This document shows positions 15,587 through 24,082 of a stretch of 64,000 nucleotides of DNA, in pieces. Location: positions 1,428,501 to 1,492,500 of the forward strand of contig NZ_JADBEG010000001.1 in NCBI RefSeq assembly GCF_014873755.1, given 5' to 3'. Both the position numbers and the translations under genes were made by a program. The notes below the pieces were generated by a model. It was not told the DNA's origin, searched no databases, and saw nothing but the letters and a program-made list of their open reading frames with translations. The first letter of the stretch is position 1. Every line of letters starts with the position of its first letter. The stretch comes from Amycolatopsis lexingtonensis (lineage in GTDB: Bacteria > Actinomycetota > Actinomycetes > Mycobacteriales > Pseudonocardiaceae).

Positions 15587-16866
15587 GGCTGACCTGGGCC
15601 CAGCCCGAGGACCTGCTCCCGCACGAGCTGGTCCAGTCCGCCGCGGAGGGCAAGGACGTCTCCGCTGCGCGGGCGCGCTGGATCGCGGCCGGCGGTGACC
15701 CCGTGCCCGCGGTCAGCGGCGCGGGTCTCGCGGCCCCCGGGCTGCGGGCGCTGGCGCGGGAGCTGCTGGACTCGCTGGACGCGCCGGCGCCCGAGCCGGA
15801 ACCGGTCCTGCCCGCGGCGCCTTCGCTGCCGCGCGGGTCCCGGGGCCGCGAGCTGGACGCGTGGACCGGCCGGGCGGCGGGCTGCCTGCTCGGCAAGCCG
15901 GTGGAGAAGATCCCGCGCGAAGGGATCGAGGAGATCCTCCGCGCGACCGGCCGGTGGCCCCTCGACCGGTGGTTCACCGCGGTGGGACTGCCCGCCGACG
16001 TCGCCGAGCGGTGGCCGTGGAACCGCCGGTCGGCCCCGACGTCGCTCGAGGAGAACATCGACGGGATGCCCGAGGACGACGACCTCAACTACCCGATGCT
16101 GGCGCTGTCCCTGGTGGAAGAGCGCGGCCGGGGGTTCACCACCGACGACGTCGCCCAGCTGTGGCTGGACAACCTGCCCGCCGGGCGGGTGTTCACGGCG
16201 GAGCGTGCGGCGTACCGGAACCTGCTCGACGCCCGATCCGACACCGCCACCTTCCGGAACCCGTTCCGCGAGTGGATCGGCGCGCTGATCCGCGCGGACG
16301 TGTTCGGCTGGATCTGCCCGGGCGACGTGCCCGCCGCGGCCCGGCTGGCGCGAGTGGACGCGCGGCTGAGCCACACGCGCAACGGCGTGTACGGCGCGAT
16401 GTGGGCCGCGGGCCTCGCGTCGGCGGCGATGGTGTGCGACTCGGTGGACGAAGTCCTCGACGCGGCGATGGCGGCGATCCCGGCGTCCAGCGACCTGGCG
16501 GCGGCGGTCCACTTCGGACGGTCGACGGCTGCGAACGGTGATGTCGCGAGTGGACTCGACCGGCTGCACGCGGAATACGGGAACCTGCATTGGGTGCACG
16601 TGCTCAACAACGCGGCGGTGATCGCGTACGCCCTCGCGAAGGGCGGCGGCGAGTTCGGGCCGAGCGTGTCGATCGCGGTGACCGCGGGCTGGGACACCGA
16701 TTCGGCGGCCGCGACGGTCGGGGGAGTGGTGGGCGCGCTGAGCGGGGTGGATGAGTACTGGAGCAAGCCGTTGGACGGGCGGATCGCGACTTCACTGCCG
16801 GGTGGGGAACGGCGGATCGCGGATCTCGCGGCCCGCACGGCGAGGCTGGCGGAGGCGGCGCGATGA
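15583..16866 (+). CDS. ADP-ribosylglycohydrolase family protein 2
   Basis: 427 residues and only distantly similar to the protein before it. About 90 extra N-terminal residues (AQPEDLLPHELVQSAAEGKD; proline-rich linker) precede the domain, which begins at DAWTGRAAGCLLGKPVEKIP. The metal motifs are changed: MPEDDDLNYPMLAL replaces the first TDDT region, while GWDTDSAAATVGGVVGAL keeps the C-terminal DTDS motif. Same enzyme superfamily, likely a different but related glycosidic substrate. Coupled at both ends (GTGA, ATGA). Confidence 0.85.
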   Translation: MRLTWAQPEDLLPHELVQSAAEGKDVSAARARWIAAGGDPVPAVSGAGLAAPGLRALARELLDSLDAPAPEPEPVLPAAPSLPRGSRGRELDAWTGRAAGCLLGKPVEKIPREGIEEILRATGRWPLDRWFTAVGLPADVAERWPWNRRSAPTSLEENIDGMPEDDDLNYPMLALSLVEERGRGFTTDDVAQLWLDNLPAGRVFTAERAAYRNLLDARSDTATFRNPFREWIGALIRADVFGWICPGDVPAAARLARVDARLSHTRNGVYGAMWAAGLASAAMVCDSVDEVLDAAMAAIPASSDLAAAVHFGRSTAANGDVASGLDRLHAEYGNLHWVHVLNNAAVIAYALAKGGGEFGPSVSIAVTAGWDTDSAAATVGGVVGALSGVDEYWSKPLDGRIATSLPGGERRIADLAARTARLAEAAR

Positions 16867-17744
16867 CCGGGCGGGTCGTGGTCGTGGGGTCGGCCAACGT
16901 GGATCTCGCCGTCGATGTGCCCCGGCCGCCCAAAGCGGGCGAGACCATCCTCGGTGACCGCCTTCGCCGCAGTCCCGGAGGCAAAGGTGCGAACCAGGCC
17001 GTAGCCGCCGCGCTGGCCGGGGGTGCCGACACCAGCTTCGTCGGCGCGCTCGGCGACGACGAAGGTGCCGACCTGATCCTCGTCTCCCTCGGCGGCGCGG
17101 GCGTCCGCACCGACCTGATCGAACGCGCCGAAGCACCCACCGGCACCGCGTTCATCACCGTCGCCCCGGACGGGGAGAACGCCATCGTCGTCGCCCCGGG
17201 CGCCAACGACCACGTGCGGATCGGGGCCGCGCAGGCCGACCGGATCGCCGAAGCCGACGTCATCCTGGCGCAGCTGGAAATCCCGCTCGACGTCGTCGCG
17301 GCCGCCGCCGCGGCCAAGCGGCCCGGGGCGCGGATGATCCTCAACGCGGCGCCGTCGCGGGAGCTGCCCGATTCGCTGTGGGAGGTCGTCGACCTGCTGG
17401 TCGTGAACGAGCACGAAGCGGCCGACCTCGCGGGCGAGCCCGAGAAGCTGCTCAAGCGCGTCCCGGCGGTGGTCGTCACCCTCGGCGGCGAGGGCTGCGC
17501 GGTCCTCCGCCGCGACGAGGAACCCGTGCGGATCCCCGGCATCCCGGTCGACGTCGTGGACACCACCGGCGCGGGCGACACCTTCTGCGGCGTCCTCGCC
17601 GCCGCCCTGGCCCACGGGCACCACCTACCCGAGGCCGCCCGGCAAGCGAGCGCCGCCGCCGCGCTGGCCGTCACGCGGCCCGGGGCCCAGGCCGCCGTCC
17701 CCACCGCCGCGGAAGTCGCGGCGCTCGAAGGAAAGGCACGATGA
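16863..17744 (+). CDS. rbsK: Ribokinase (PfkB family)
   Basis: 293 residues. Both PfkB signatures are present: GGKGANQAVAAA near residue 40 and VDTTGAGDTFCGVLAAALA with the catalytic Asp near residue 238. The ribokinase character is shown by VVVGSANVDLAVDVPRPPKAGETI. It would phosphorylate ribose (or a near relative) released by the two glycohydrolases encoded just upstream to give ribose 5-phosphate. ATGA overlaps couple it to both neighbours. Confidence 0.88.
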   Translation: MTGRVVVVGSANVDLAVDVPRPPKAGETILGDRLRRSPGGKGANQAVAAALAGGADTSFVGALGDDEGADLILVSLGGAGVRTDLIERAEAPTGTAFITVAPDGENAIVVAPGANDHVRIGAAQADRIAEADVILAQLEIPLDVVAAAAAAKRPGARMILNAAPSRELPDSLWEVVDLLVVNEHEAADLAGEPEKLLKRVPAVVVTLGGEGCAVLRRDEEPVRIPGIPVDVVDTTGAGDTFCGVLAAALAHGHHLPEAARQASAAAALAVTRPGAQAAVPTAAEVAALEGKAR

Positions 17745-19594
17745 CCGCCAGTTTCGACCCGCTCGTCCCGCGGCCGATCGACCGGCCGACCGAGGTGCGC
17801 GGTCCGCTGTCCGCATTGGACGAAGCCAAGATCTTCGCCGCGCCCGCGAACCCCGCCGACCGGCCCGCGTGGCGCGCGAAGCTCCACGAATGGCGTGAAG
17901 ACGCCCGCAAGCGCCACGGCTACACCGGCGCCGCCTACGCTCGTCCGCAAGCGGCCTGGGCGGCGTCCTGCTACGCCGTCGCCCAGGTCTGGCTCTGGGA
18001 CGAGCTGCTCTACTCGTTCGCCGAACACCGCTTCACGCCCGAACGTTTCCTCGCCGACGCGAGAGACCGCTTCGGCGGGCTCGACGCCGTCGTCCTCTGG
18101 CACGCCTACCCGGTGATCGGCCTCGACGACCGCAACCAGTGGGACTTCTACCGCGACGTCCCCGGTCTCCCCGCCCTCATCGACACCCTGCACGCCGAGG
18201 GCCTGCGCGTCTTCGTCGACTACAACCCCTGGGACGTCGGCACCCGCCGCGGCGAGGACGACCTCACCGAGCTGGCCGCCCTGGTCAAGGACTTCGAAGC
18301 CGACGGCGTCTTCCTCGACACGCTCAAGAAGGCCGAGCCGGACTTCGTCGACCGTCTCGAAGCCGCCCGGCCCGGGATCGTCCTCGAGGGCGAGTCGAAG
18401 CTCGCCGTCGAGCGGATCGAGGACCACGCGGCGTCGTGGGCCCAGTTCTTCGCCGACTCGCCCGTGCCCGGCGTCCTGCGCGCCCACTGGTACGAGCGGC
18501 GCCACATGCAGCACCACGTCCGCCGCTGGCACCGCGACCACAGCGAAGAACTGCAGTCGGCGTGGCTCAACGGCGTCGGCGTGATGGTCTGGGAGGTCGT
18601 CTTCGGGGTCTGGGTCGGCTGGTCTCCCCGCGACGCCGCGACCGTCCGCCGGATGGTCACTCTGCAGCGCCTGGCGAAGGACCTCCTCCTCGACGGCGAG
18701 TGGACGCCCCTGGCCGAACTGCCGCCCGAGGCCGAAGCCGCCGGCGTCTACGCGTCTCGCTGGGACCTCGGGGACAAGACCTTGTGGACCCTCGCCAACC
18801 GCGGCGACACCGACTACCACGGCCCGCTGCCCGGCACCGACCTCCTCGGCGGGGTCCCCGCCCGCGGGATCGGCGCCACGGCGGACGGCTGGCGCCCCGA
18901 GCTCCCGGACCTGCCGCACGACCCGGACGCCCGGTTCCCGCACCGGATCGCGACTCGCGTCCGTCCACAACGGACCACCGGAGTGCCGGACGAAGACGCG
19001 GTCGTCGTCCCGGCCGGGCCGTACGTCCTGACCGTGCGGTACCGCGCTCGCGAGACCGGCATGTACCAGGGAGCGCCCTACGTCGACGAATGGAAGCCGC
19101 TCCCACCGCGCCTGCACGACGCCCGCACGCTGCAACGCGAAGGCGAGCTGACCACTTCGGTGGCGGTGGCGGCGACCGAAGTGACCAACGCGCAGTTCGC
19201 GGAGTTCCTGGCCGCGACCGGCTACGAGTGGGCACCGAAGCACGCGGGCGCCGCGGACGAGCCGGTCACGTACGTCGACCTCGACGACGCCCGCGCGTAC
19301 TGCGCGTGGCGCGGCGGCCGGCTGCCCACCGAGGACGAATGGCAGCTGGCGGGGGAGCGGCTGCGCCGCGGCACCCCGGCCGTGTGGAACTGGACCGAGA
19401 GCGAGCACTCCGACGGCCGGACCCGGCTCGTGATGCTGAAGGGCGGCAGCGACTACGTGGCCGAAGGCTCGGAGTGGTACGTCGAAGGCGGCCGGAAGGG
19501 ACCCGAGTACACCGTGAAACTCCTCCTGCCCGGCCTGGGCCTCGCCCGGAGCGCGACGGTCGGCTTCCGCTGCGCCTGGGAGGTGCCGTCGTGA
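17741..19594 (+). CDS. Glycosidase-like TIM-barrel fused to SUMF1/FGE-like domain
   Basis: 617 residues in two parts. Residues about 60-400 look like a TIM-barrel glycoside hydrolase (VVLWHAYPVIGLDDRNQWDF; GLRVFVDYNPWDVGTRRGED; DGVFLDTLKKAEPDF; IVLEGESKLAVERI). Residues about 460-617 are a formylglycine-generating-enzyme (SUMF1) fold: ATEVTNAQFAEFLAATGYEW, DDARAYCAWRGGRLPTEDEW, WNWTESEHSDGRTR, TVGFRCAWEV. The paired catalytic cysteines of true FGE are absent, so this half is probably structural or ligand-binding. No signal peptide. It is coupled to rbsK upstream and the CoA transferase gene downstream, so it likely acts on the imported substrate. Confidence 0.75.
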   Translation: MTASFDPLVPRPIDRPTEVRGPLSALDEAKIFAAPANPADRPAWRAKLHEWREDARKRHGYTGAAYARPQAAWAASCYAVAQVWLWDELLYSFAEHRFTPERFLADARDRFGGLDAVVLWHAYPVIGLDDRNQWDFYRDVPGLPALIDTLHAEGLRVFVDYNPWDVGTRRGEDDLTELAALVKDFEADGVFLDTLKKAEPDFVDRLEAARPGIVLEGESKLAVERIEDHAASWAQFFADSPVPGVLRAHWYERRHMQHHVRRWHRDHSEELQSAWLNGVGVMVWEVVFGVWVGWSPRDAATVRRMVTLQRLAKDLLLDGEWTPLAELPPEAEAAGVYASRWDLGDKTLWTLANRGDTDYHGPLPGTDLLGGVPARGIGATADGWRPELPDLPHDPDARFPHRIATRVRPQRTTGVPDEDAVVVPAGPYVLTVRYRARETGMYQGAPYVDEWKPLPPRLHDARTLQREGELTTSVAVAATEVTNAQFAEFLAATGYEWAPKHAGAADEPVTYVDLDDARAYCAWRGGRLPTEDEWQLAGERLRRGTPAVWNWTESEHSDGRTRLVMLKGGSDYVAEGSEWYVEGGRKGPEYTVKLLLPGLGLARSATVGFRCAWEVPS

Positions 19595-20799
19595 CCGTCT
19601 CCCGCGACCCCGCCGCCGGGGCACTGGCCGGGCTGCGCGTCGTCGACGCGTCCACGCTCTTCGCCGGGCCGATGGCCGCGATGCACCTGGGCGACATGGG
19701 TGCCGAGGTGATCAAGGTCGAGCACCCGCGCAAACCGGACCCCTCCCGCACCCACGGCGCCGCCAAGGACGGCGTCAACCTCTGGTGGAAGACGCTGGGC
19801 CGGAACAAGCGCACGATCACCGCCGATCTCGGCAGCGAAGGCGGCCGCGAGGTCTTCCTCGCCCTCGTCACCACCGCCGACGTCGTGATCGAGAACTTCC
19901 GCCCGGGCACCCTCGAGCGCTGGCAGCTCGGGTACGACGAGCTGGCGAGCTGGAACCCGGAGCTCGTGCTCGCCCGCGTCACCGGATTCGGGCAGCTCGG
20001 TCCTTATCGGTCGCGGCCCGGCTTCGGCACCCTCGCCGAAGCGATGAGCGGCTTCGCGGCGACCACCGGGGAACCCGACGGGCCGCCGACGCTCCCGCCG
20101 TTCGGCCTGGCCGACGGCGTCGCGTCGCTGGCCACGGCGTACGCGATCATGGTCGCCCTGGCGGCGCGCGCGAACACCGGGCGCGGGCAGGTCGTCGACA
20201 CCGCGATCATCGAGCCGATGCTCGCCATGCTCGGCCCGCAGATCACGCGTTGGGACCAGCTGCGCACCGTCCAGCCGCGCACCGGAAACCGGTCGACCAA
20301 CAACGCGCCGCGCAACACCTACCGCACCGCCGACGGCCAGTGGGTCGCGGTGTCCACGTCGGCCCAGTCGATCGCCGAACGCGTGGTCCGGATGGTCGGC
20401 CGCCCGGACCTCGTCGACGAGCCGTGGTTCGCCAGCGGTGCCGAGCGCGCCCGGCACGCCGACGAACTCGACGAAGCCGTCGGCAAGTGGATCGGGCAGC
20501 GTACGCGCGACGAGGTCGTCGCGGCGTTCGAGGAAGCGCAGGCCGCGGTCGCGCCGATCTACGACGCCGCCGACATCGTCGCCGACCCGCAGTTCCGGGC
20601 GCTCGGCACGATCCACGAGATCGAGGACGCCGAGCTGGGGCCGATGCTCATGCAGGGCCCGCTGTTCCGGCTGTCGGGCCACGACGGCGTCATCGGGTTC
20701 ACCGGGCGCCCGCACGGCGCCGACACCGACGCGGTCCTGGACGAACTCGGGTTCTCGCCGGAACGGGTGGCCGAACTGCGGGAGCGGGGTGCGGTGTGA
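19591..20799 (+). CDS. Family III CoA transferase (CaiB/BaiF type)
   Basis: 402 residues. Family signatures: LRVVDASTLFAGPMAAMHLG, DMGAEVIKVEHPRKPDPSR, LGRNKRTITADLGSEGGREV, VVIENFRPGTLERWQLGYDE and the FGTLAEAMSGFAATTG substrate loop. It moves CoA between carboxylic acids. The catalytic Asp of this family falls near the HGAAKDGVNLW/IENFRPG region. Paired with the downstream CitE-like lyase, as in routes where an acid is activated and then cleaved. GTG 19591 overlaps the previous stop. Confidence 0.9.
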   Translation: MTVSRDPAAGALAGLRVVDASTLFAGPMAAMHLGDMGAEVIKVEHPRKPDPSRTHGAAKDGVNLWWKTLGRNKRTITADLGSEGGREVFLALVTTADVVIENFRPGTLERWQLGYDELASWNPELVLARVTGFGQLGPYRSRPGFGTLAEAMSGFAATTGEPDGPPTLPPFGLADGVASLATAYAIMVALAARANTGRGQVVDTAIIEPMLAMLGPQITRWDQLRTVQPRTGNRSTNNAPRNTYRTADGQWVAVSTSAQSIAERVVRMVGRPDLVDEPWFASGAERARHADELDEAVGKWIGQRTRDEVVAAFEEAQAAVAPIYDAADIVADPQFRALGTIHEIEDAELGPMLMQGPLFRLSGHDGVIGFTGRPHGADTDAVLDELGFSPERVAELRERGAV

Positions 20800-21611
20800 C
20801 GCCGCCGCTCACGCTCCTCTACGCGCCCGCCGACCGGCCGGACCGGGTGCGCAAGGCCCTGGAATCCGCGGCCGACGTCGTGCTCGTCGACCTCGAGGAC
20901 GCCGTCGCCCCGGCCCGCAAGGACGAAGCCCGCGAAAACGCCGTGCGGCTGCTGGCTTCGGTGGCGAGGCCGGTGCAGGTGCGCGTCAACCACCCGAGCA
21001 CGCCGTGGCACGACGCCGACCTCGCGGCGGTCGCGGGCCTGCCGCCGTCGGTGGGCGTGCGGCTCCCGAAAGTCGAAGCCCCGGCGGAGGTCCTGGCCGT
21101 CGCCGCGGTGCTCCCGGGCCGGGACCTGCACCCGCTGATCGAGTCCGCGCTCGGCGTGGAACGGGCCCTGGAGATCGCGACGGCGTCGCCGCGGGTGGCG
21201 TCGATCGGGCTGGGCGAGGCGGACCTGCGCTCGGACCTCGGCGTGGCCGACGACGCCGGGCTGACCTGGGCGCGAAGCCGGGTGATCGTCGCGGCGCGGG
21301 CCGCGCGGCTGGCCCCGCCCGCGATGTCGGCCTACCCGAACGTCCGCGACCTCGACGGGCTCGCGGCGTCCTGCCGCGCGGGGAGGGCGCTGGGGTTCCG
21401 CGGCCGGACCGCGATCCACCCGGTGCAGCTCGAGACGATCCGGACCGCGTTCCTGCCGACGGCGCAGGAGGTCTCGCGGGCGCGTGAGGTCATCGCGCGG
21501 GTGGCGGGCGCGACGGCGGCCGGGGTGGGCGCGATCGCCCTGGCGGACGGGACGTTCCTCGACGTGGCCATGGTCGAGCAGGCGCGGACGGTGCTTTCCC
21601 TGGCCGACTAG
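20796..21611 (+). CDS. CitE-like HpcH/HpaI aldolase/CoA-ester lyase
   Basis: 271 residues. Citrate-lyase-beta-type fold: LYAPADRPDRVRKALESAAD, VLVDLEDAVAPARKDEARE (metal-binding Glu/Asp), VRVNHPSTPWHDADL, VGVRLPKVE, LIESALGVERALEIA, GLGEADLRSDLG and GFRGRTAIHPVQLE. Such enzymes cleave malyl-, citramalyl- or similar 3-hydroxyacyl-CoA esters with Mg2+. Last gene of the lacI operon; GTG overlaps the CoA transferase stop. A repeat-rich hairpin region follows. Confidence 0.88.
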   Translation: MTPPLTLLYAPADRPDRVRKALESAADVVLVDLEDAVAPARKDEARENAVRLLASVARPVQVRVNHPSTPWHDADLAAVAGLPPSVGVRLPKVEAPAEVLAVAAVLPGRDLHPLIESALGVERALEIATASPRVASIGLGEADLRSDLGVADDAGLTWARSRVIVAARAARLAPPAMSAYPNVRDLDGLAASCRAGRALGFRGRTAIHPVQLETIRTAFLPTAQEVSRAREVIARVAGATAAGVGAIALADGTFLDVAMVEQARTVLSLAD

Positions 21612-21652
21612 TGTCGCGCGTCCGATGTTCGTCGACGGCGGCCCGGCGTGCG

Positions 21653-21731
21653 CCCCAATGTGGCGTTGGTTGCGTCTGACGCACCGAACGCCACATTGGG
21701 TGCGCTGGACGCACCGAACGCCACATTGGGG
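21653..21731. repeat. Palindromic/direct repeat, CCACATTGGG family
   Basis: Three copies of a unit GACGCACCGAACGCCACATTGG: one inverted and slightly diverged (21653-21676) and two direct (21678-21700, 21708-21731). The first two make a nearly perfect 22-base stem with a tiny loop, strong enough to end transcription of the lacI operon. Family differs in sequence from the AATGAGTCATT and TTTCACGTGAAA repeats of this window. Confidence 0.85.
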
Positions 21732-21824
21732 CGCTCGGCCCGAGCGTCAACCAACTTTCGACGCATGGCACCAGTACAACCGCGTTGTACGGATTTTGGA
21801 CCTACGTGTGGCGCACTGGCGCCC

Positions 21825-23051
21825 ATGCGAATTCCGAAAACGATCGTCCTCGCGCTGGCCGTGGTGGCCGGTGCACTGGCGCTGCCCGGGACGGCGAGCG
21901 CCGCCTACAGCGACCCGCTGACGACGACCACGAAGCAGAACCTCGTCTGGCACGCGACCCCGGCCGCGGCGCTCACCGCGCTGGACAACGCGCTGCCGAA
22001 CGTCAGCCTCAACACCGTCGTCAACGACACCAGCTACGCGATGACCGGCTGCACGAGCGCGGAGAAGGCCGCGCTGCCCAAGGCGCCGGTGGCCACCAAG
22101 TCACTGTGCTGGGACAGCGAGCGGGCCGGCAGCACGACGTGGGTGCCCCAGGGCATCACGACCTCCGGTGACGCCGACGACGACGGCATGTGGGGTGCGG
22201 ACAAGATCATCCTGTCCGGCTGGCACGGCACCACCGAGCTGGGCCGGTACAACGACGCGCGGATCCAGGCCATCAACTACGACGACCCGGCGTCGGCCGC
22301 CCACCGGATGATGTACCTGGCCGTGCCGAACAGCACCGGCAGCAGCTTCTCCTCGGCGCAGGCGCACATGGGCGGGATGGCCTGGTACGGCGACAAGATC
22401 TACGTCACCGCCGTGGGCAACACCTCGACCGCGATCCGCGTGTTCAGCACCAAGCACATCCTGCAGCTGAGCGACACGACGTCGAACGCGATCGGCAAGA
22501 CCTCCGGCGGGTACGCGGCCTACACCTACAAGTACGCGATGATGCAGGTCGGCTACTACTCCTACGCGGGCGGCACGTGCAGCATGTCCTCCGACACGGG
22601 CGTGCCGTGCTTTTCGTCGCTGTCGCTGGACCGCAGCACCAGCCCGGCTTCGCTGGTGACCACGGAGTACTTCTCCGACCAGGCCCTGCACGGCCGCCTC
22701 TACCGCTTCCCGATGGGCGAGGACTACCTGCTGACCGGGACCGCGACGGAGGCCTTCCGCAGCTACGTGGGCAACATGCAGGGCGTGCTGTCCCACAACG
22801 GCAAGTGGTACGTCGCCCACAGTTCGGCGACGCTCAACGGCCAGCTCTGGGCCCAGACGACCACGGCGAGCACCTCGGCCACCTGCGGCTCGACGACGGC
22901 GTGCTGGGCGGTCCACCCGGAGGCGCTGACCTACGACTGGGCGACCGGCCTGGTCTGGTCCCAGTCCGAGTGGTCGACGGCGGACTGCACGGCGCAGGGC
23001 CAGACGTGCGGCCGCGCGGTGTTCGCGGTGCCGCTGACCTCGCTCGGCTAA
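21825..23051 (+). CDS. Secreted protein of unknown function
   Basis: 408 residues. Signal peptide MRIPKTIVLALAVVAGALAL ending at ASA-AYSD. The mature part is rich in Ser/Thr/Tyr/Gly with several Cys, and the tryptophan-containing, regularly spaced segments (TTWVPQGITTSGDADDDGMW; MGGMAWYGDKIYVTAVG; YVGNMQGVLSHNGKWYVAHS; AVHPEALTYDWATGLVWSQS) suggest a beta-propeller-like repeat fold. No catalytic motif recognised. ATG 21825 is chosen because the signal peptide begins there; the open frame further upstream reads through the repeat and is not credible. Convergent with the next gene, overlapping by 4 bases. Confidence 0.7.
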   Translation: MRIPKTIVLALAVVAGALALPGTASAAYSDPLTTTTKQNLVWHATPAAALTALDNALPNVSLNTVVNDTSYAMTGCTSAEKAALPKAPVATKSLCWDSERAGSTTWVPQGITTSGDADDDGMWGADKIILSGWHGTTELGRYNDARIQAINYDDPASAAHRMMYLAVPNSTGSSFSSAQAHMGGMAWYGDKIYVTAVGNTSTAIRVFSTKHILQLSDTTSNAIGKTSGGYAAYTYKYAMMQVGYYSYAGGTCSMSSDTGVPCFSSLSLDRSTSPASLVTTEYFSDQALHGRLYRFPMGEDYLLTGTATEAFRSYVGNMQGVLSHNGKWYVAHSSATLNGQLWAQTTTASTSATCGSTTACWAVHPEALTYDWATGLVWSQSEWSTADCTAQGQTCGRAVFAVPLTSLG

Positions 23052-24016
23052 CCGGTCAGGAGGGACGTTCCGAGCGCCGTGATCAGGTAGAGGACCTGGC
23101 GCCCGGAGCGTTCCCGCTCGACCAGCCCGTTTTCCCTGAGTACGGCCAGGTGCTGCGAGACGGCGCTGGGCGTGACGCCGAGGGCGCGGGCCAGCTCGGT
23201 CGTGGTCGCGGGGGAGCGGAGGGCTTCGAGGAGCCCGGCCCGCGCCTGGCCGAGCAGCCGGACGGTGGCCCGCGCCGGGGGCCGGGTGCCCGCCGTCCAC
23301 AGCGCGCCGCGGCCGCGGGCGGGGTAGCGGACCGTCGTCTGCGTGGAGGTGTTCCGCTTGACCAGGACGTGCGGCGAGCCGAGCACGACGGGGATGAGCA
23401 CGAGCCCGCCGGGACCCCGGTTGACCGGCCGGACGTCGTCCAGCAGCAGCTTTCCCTCCTGCCAGCGCAGGTTCGGGTGCAGGCCGGCGAACAGCTTCTC
23501 GGCACCGCCGGTGGCCAGTGCGCGGGCGCGGTGGGCGACGTCGGCGTCGAGGACGGCCCGGATCCGCGGCCAGTGCGGGGCCACCAGCCGGTCGTGCGCC
23601 GCACGCAGCTCCGCGGCGATCGCCCGCAGCCCGGCCGCCGGGCGCGCGGCGAGGTCGGTGGCGGGCCCGGTCAGCTCGGCGCCGAACACGCGGGCGAGGC
23701 TGGCCCGGACCTGGCGGGCGGTCGTGCGCCGCAACGCGGCCAGGTCGTCCTCGATGGACGGACCCGAGTCCTTCGGCGCGGGCACCAGGAATTCCGGCCA
23801 GCTGGGCCGGTCGTGCACGAGCAATGGCCACGTCCACGCGAGGTCCAGGGGTTCGCGGGCGAGCTCGTCGGAAGCCCAGCGCAGCCACGGCAGGGTCGCC
23901 GCCTGGCGGTCGCGCCCGCCGAGCTGCTGTAGGCACGCCACGGTTTCCGACAGCGGGGAGACGGCGAAGCGGGTCGCCGCCAGCTCCGCGACGTCGAGTT
24001 CCACCGTCAGGGCCAC
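23048..24016 (-). CDS. ArsR-type winged-helix regulator
   Basis: 322 residues. The DNA-binding winged helix is at the C-terminus (RAGLLEALRSPATTTELARA, LGVTPSAVSQHLAVLRENGL, VERERSGRQVLYLITALG). The N-terminal 200 residues are a helical domain typical of the longer actinobacterial ArsR/DUF5937-type regulators. GTG at 24016 is chosen as the first start in frame after the divergent promoter. Its gene is back to back with an MFS exporter gene, its likely target. Confidence 0.85.
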   Translation of the reverse strand: MALTVELDVAELAATRFAVSPLSETVACLQQLGGRDRQAATLPWLRWASDELAREPLDLAWTWPLLVHDRPSWPEFLVPAPKDSGPSIEDDLAALRRTTARQVRASLARVFGAELTGPATDLAARPAAGLRAIAAELRAAHDRLVAPHWPRIRAVLDADVAHRARALATGGAEKLFAGLHPNLRWQEGKLLLDDVRPVNRGPGGLVLIPVVLGSPHVLVKRNTSTQTTVRYPARGRGALWTAGTRPPARATVRLLGQARAGLLEALRSPATTTELARALGVTPSAVSQHLAVLRENGLVERERSGRQVLYLITALGTSLLTG

Positions 24017-24082
24017 GGTCCCGAGTATGTAGCACCGCGCTAAAAGGTGTCCGGCTTCGGCGAAGCGCCGAAGGATCCCGGT

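Noticed and set aside
16604-19624. A 1006-codon open frame on the minus strand
   Set aside because: It lies opposite the ribokinase and glycosidase-SUMF1 genes and is an effect of high GC. The translation shows no family motif and is Arg/Gly/Pro-rich.
21648-21824. Longer N-terminus for the secreted protein reading through the CCACATTGG repeat
   Set aside because: It would place NATLG repeats before an evident signal peptide; the start at 21825 gives a normal exported protein.
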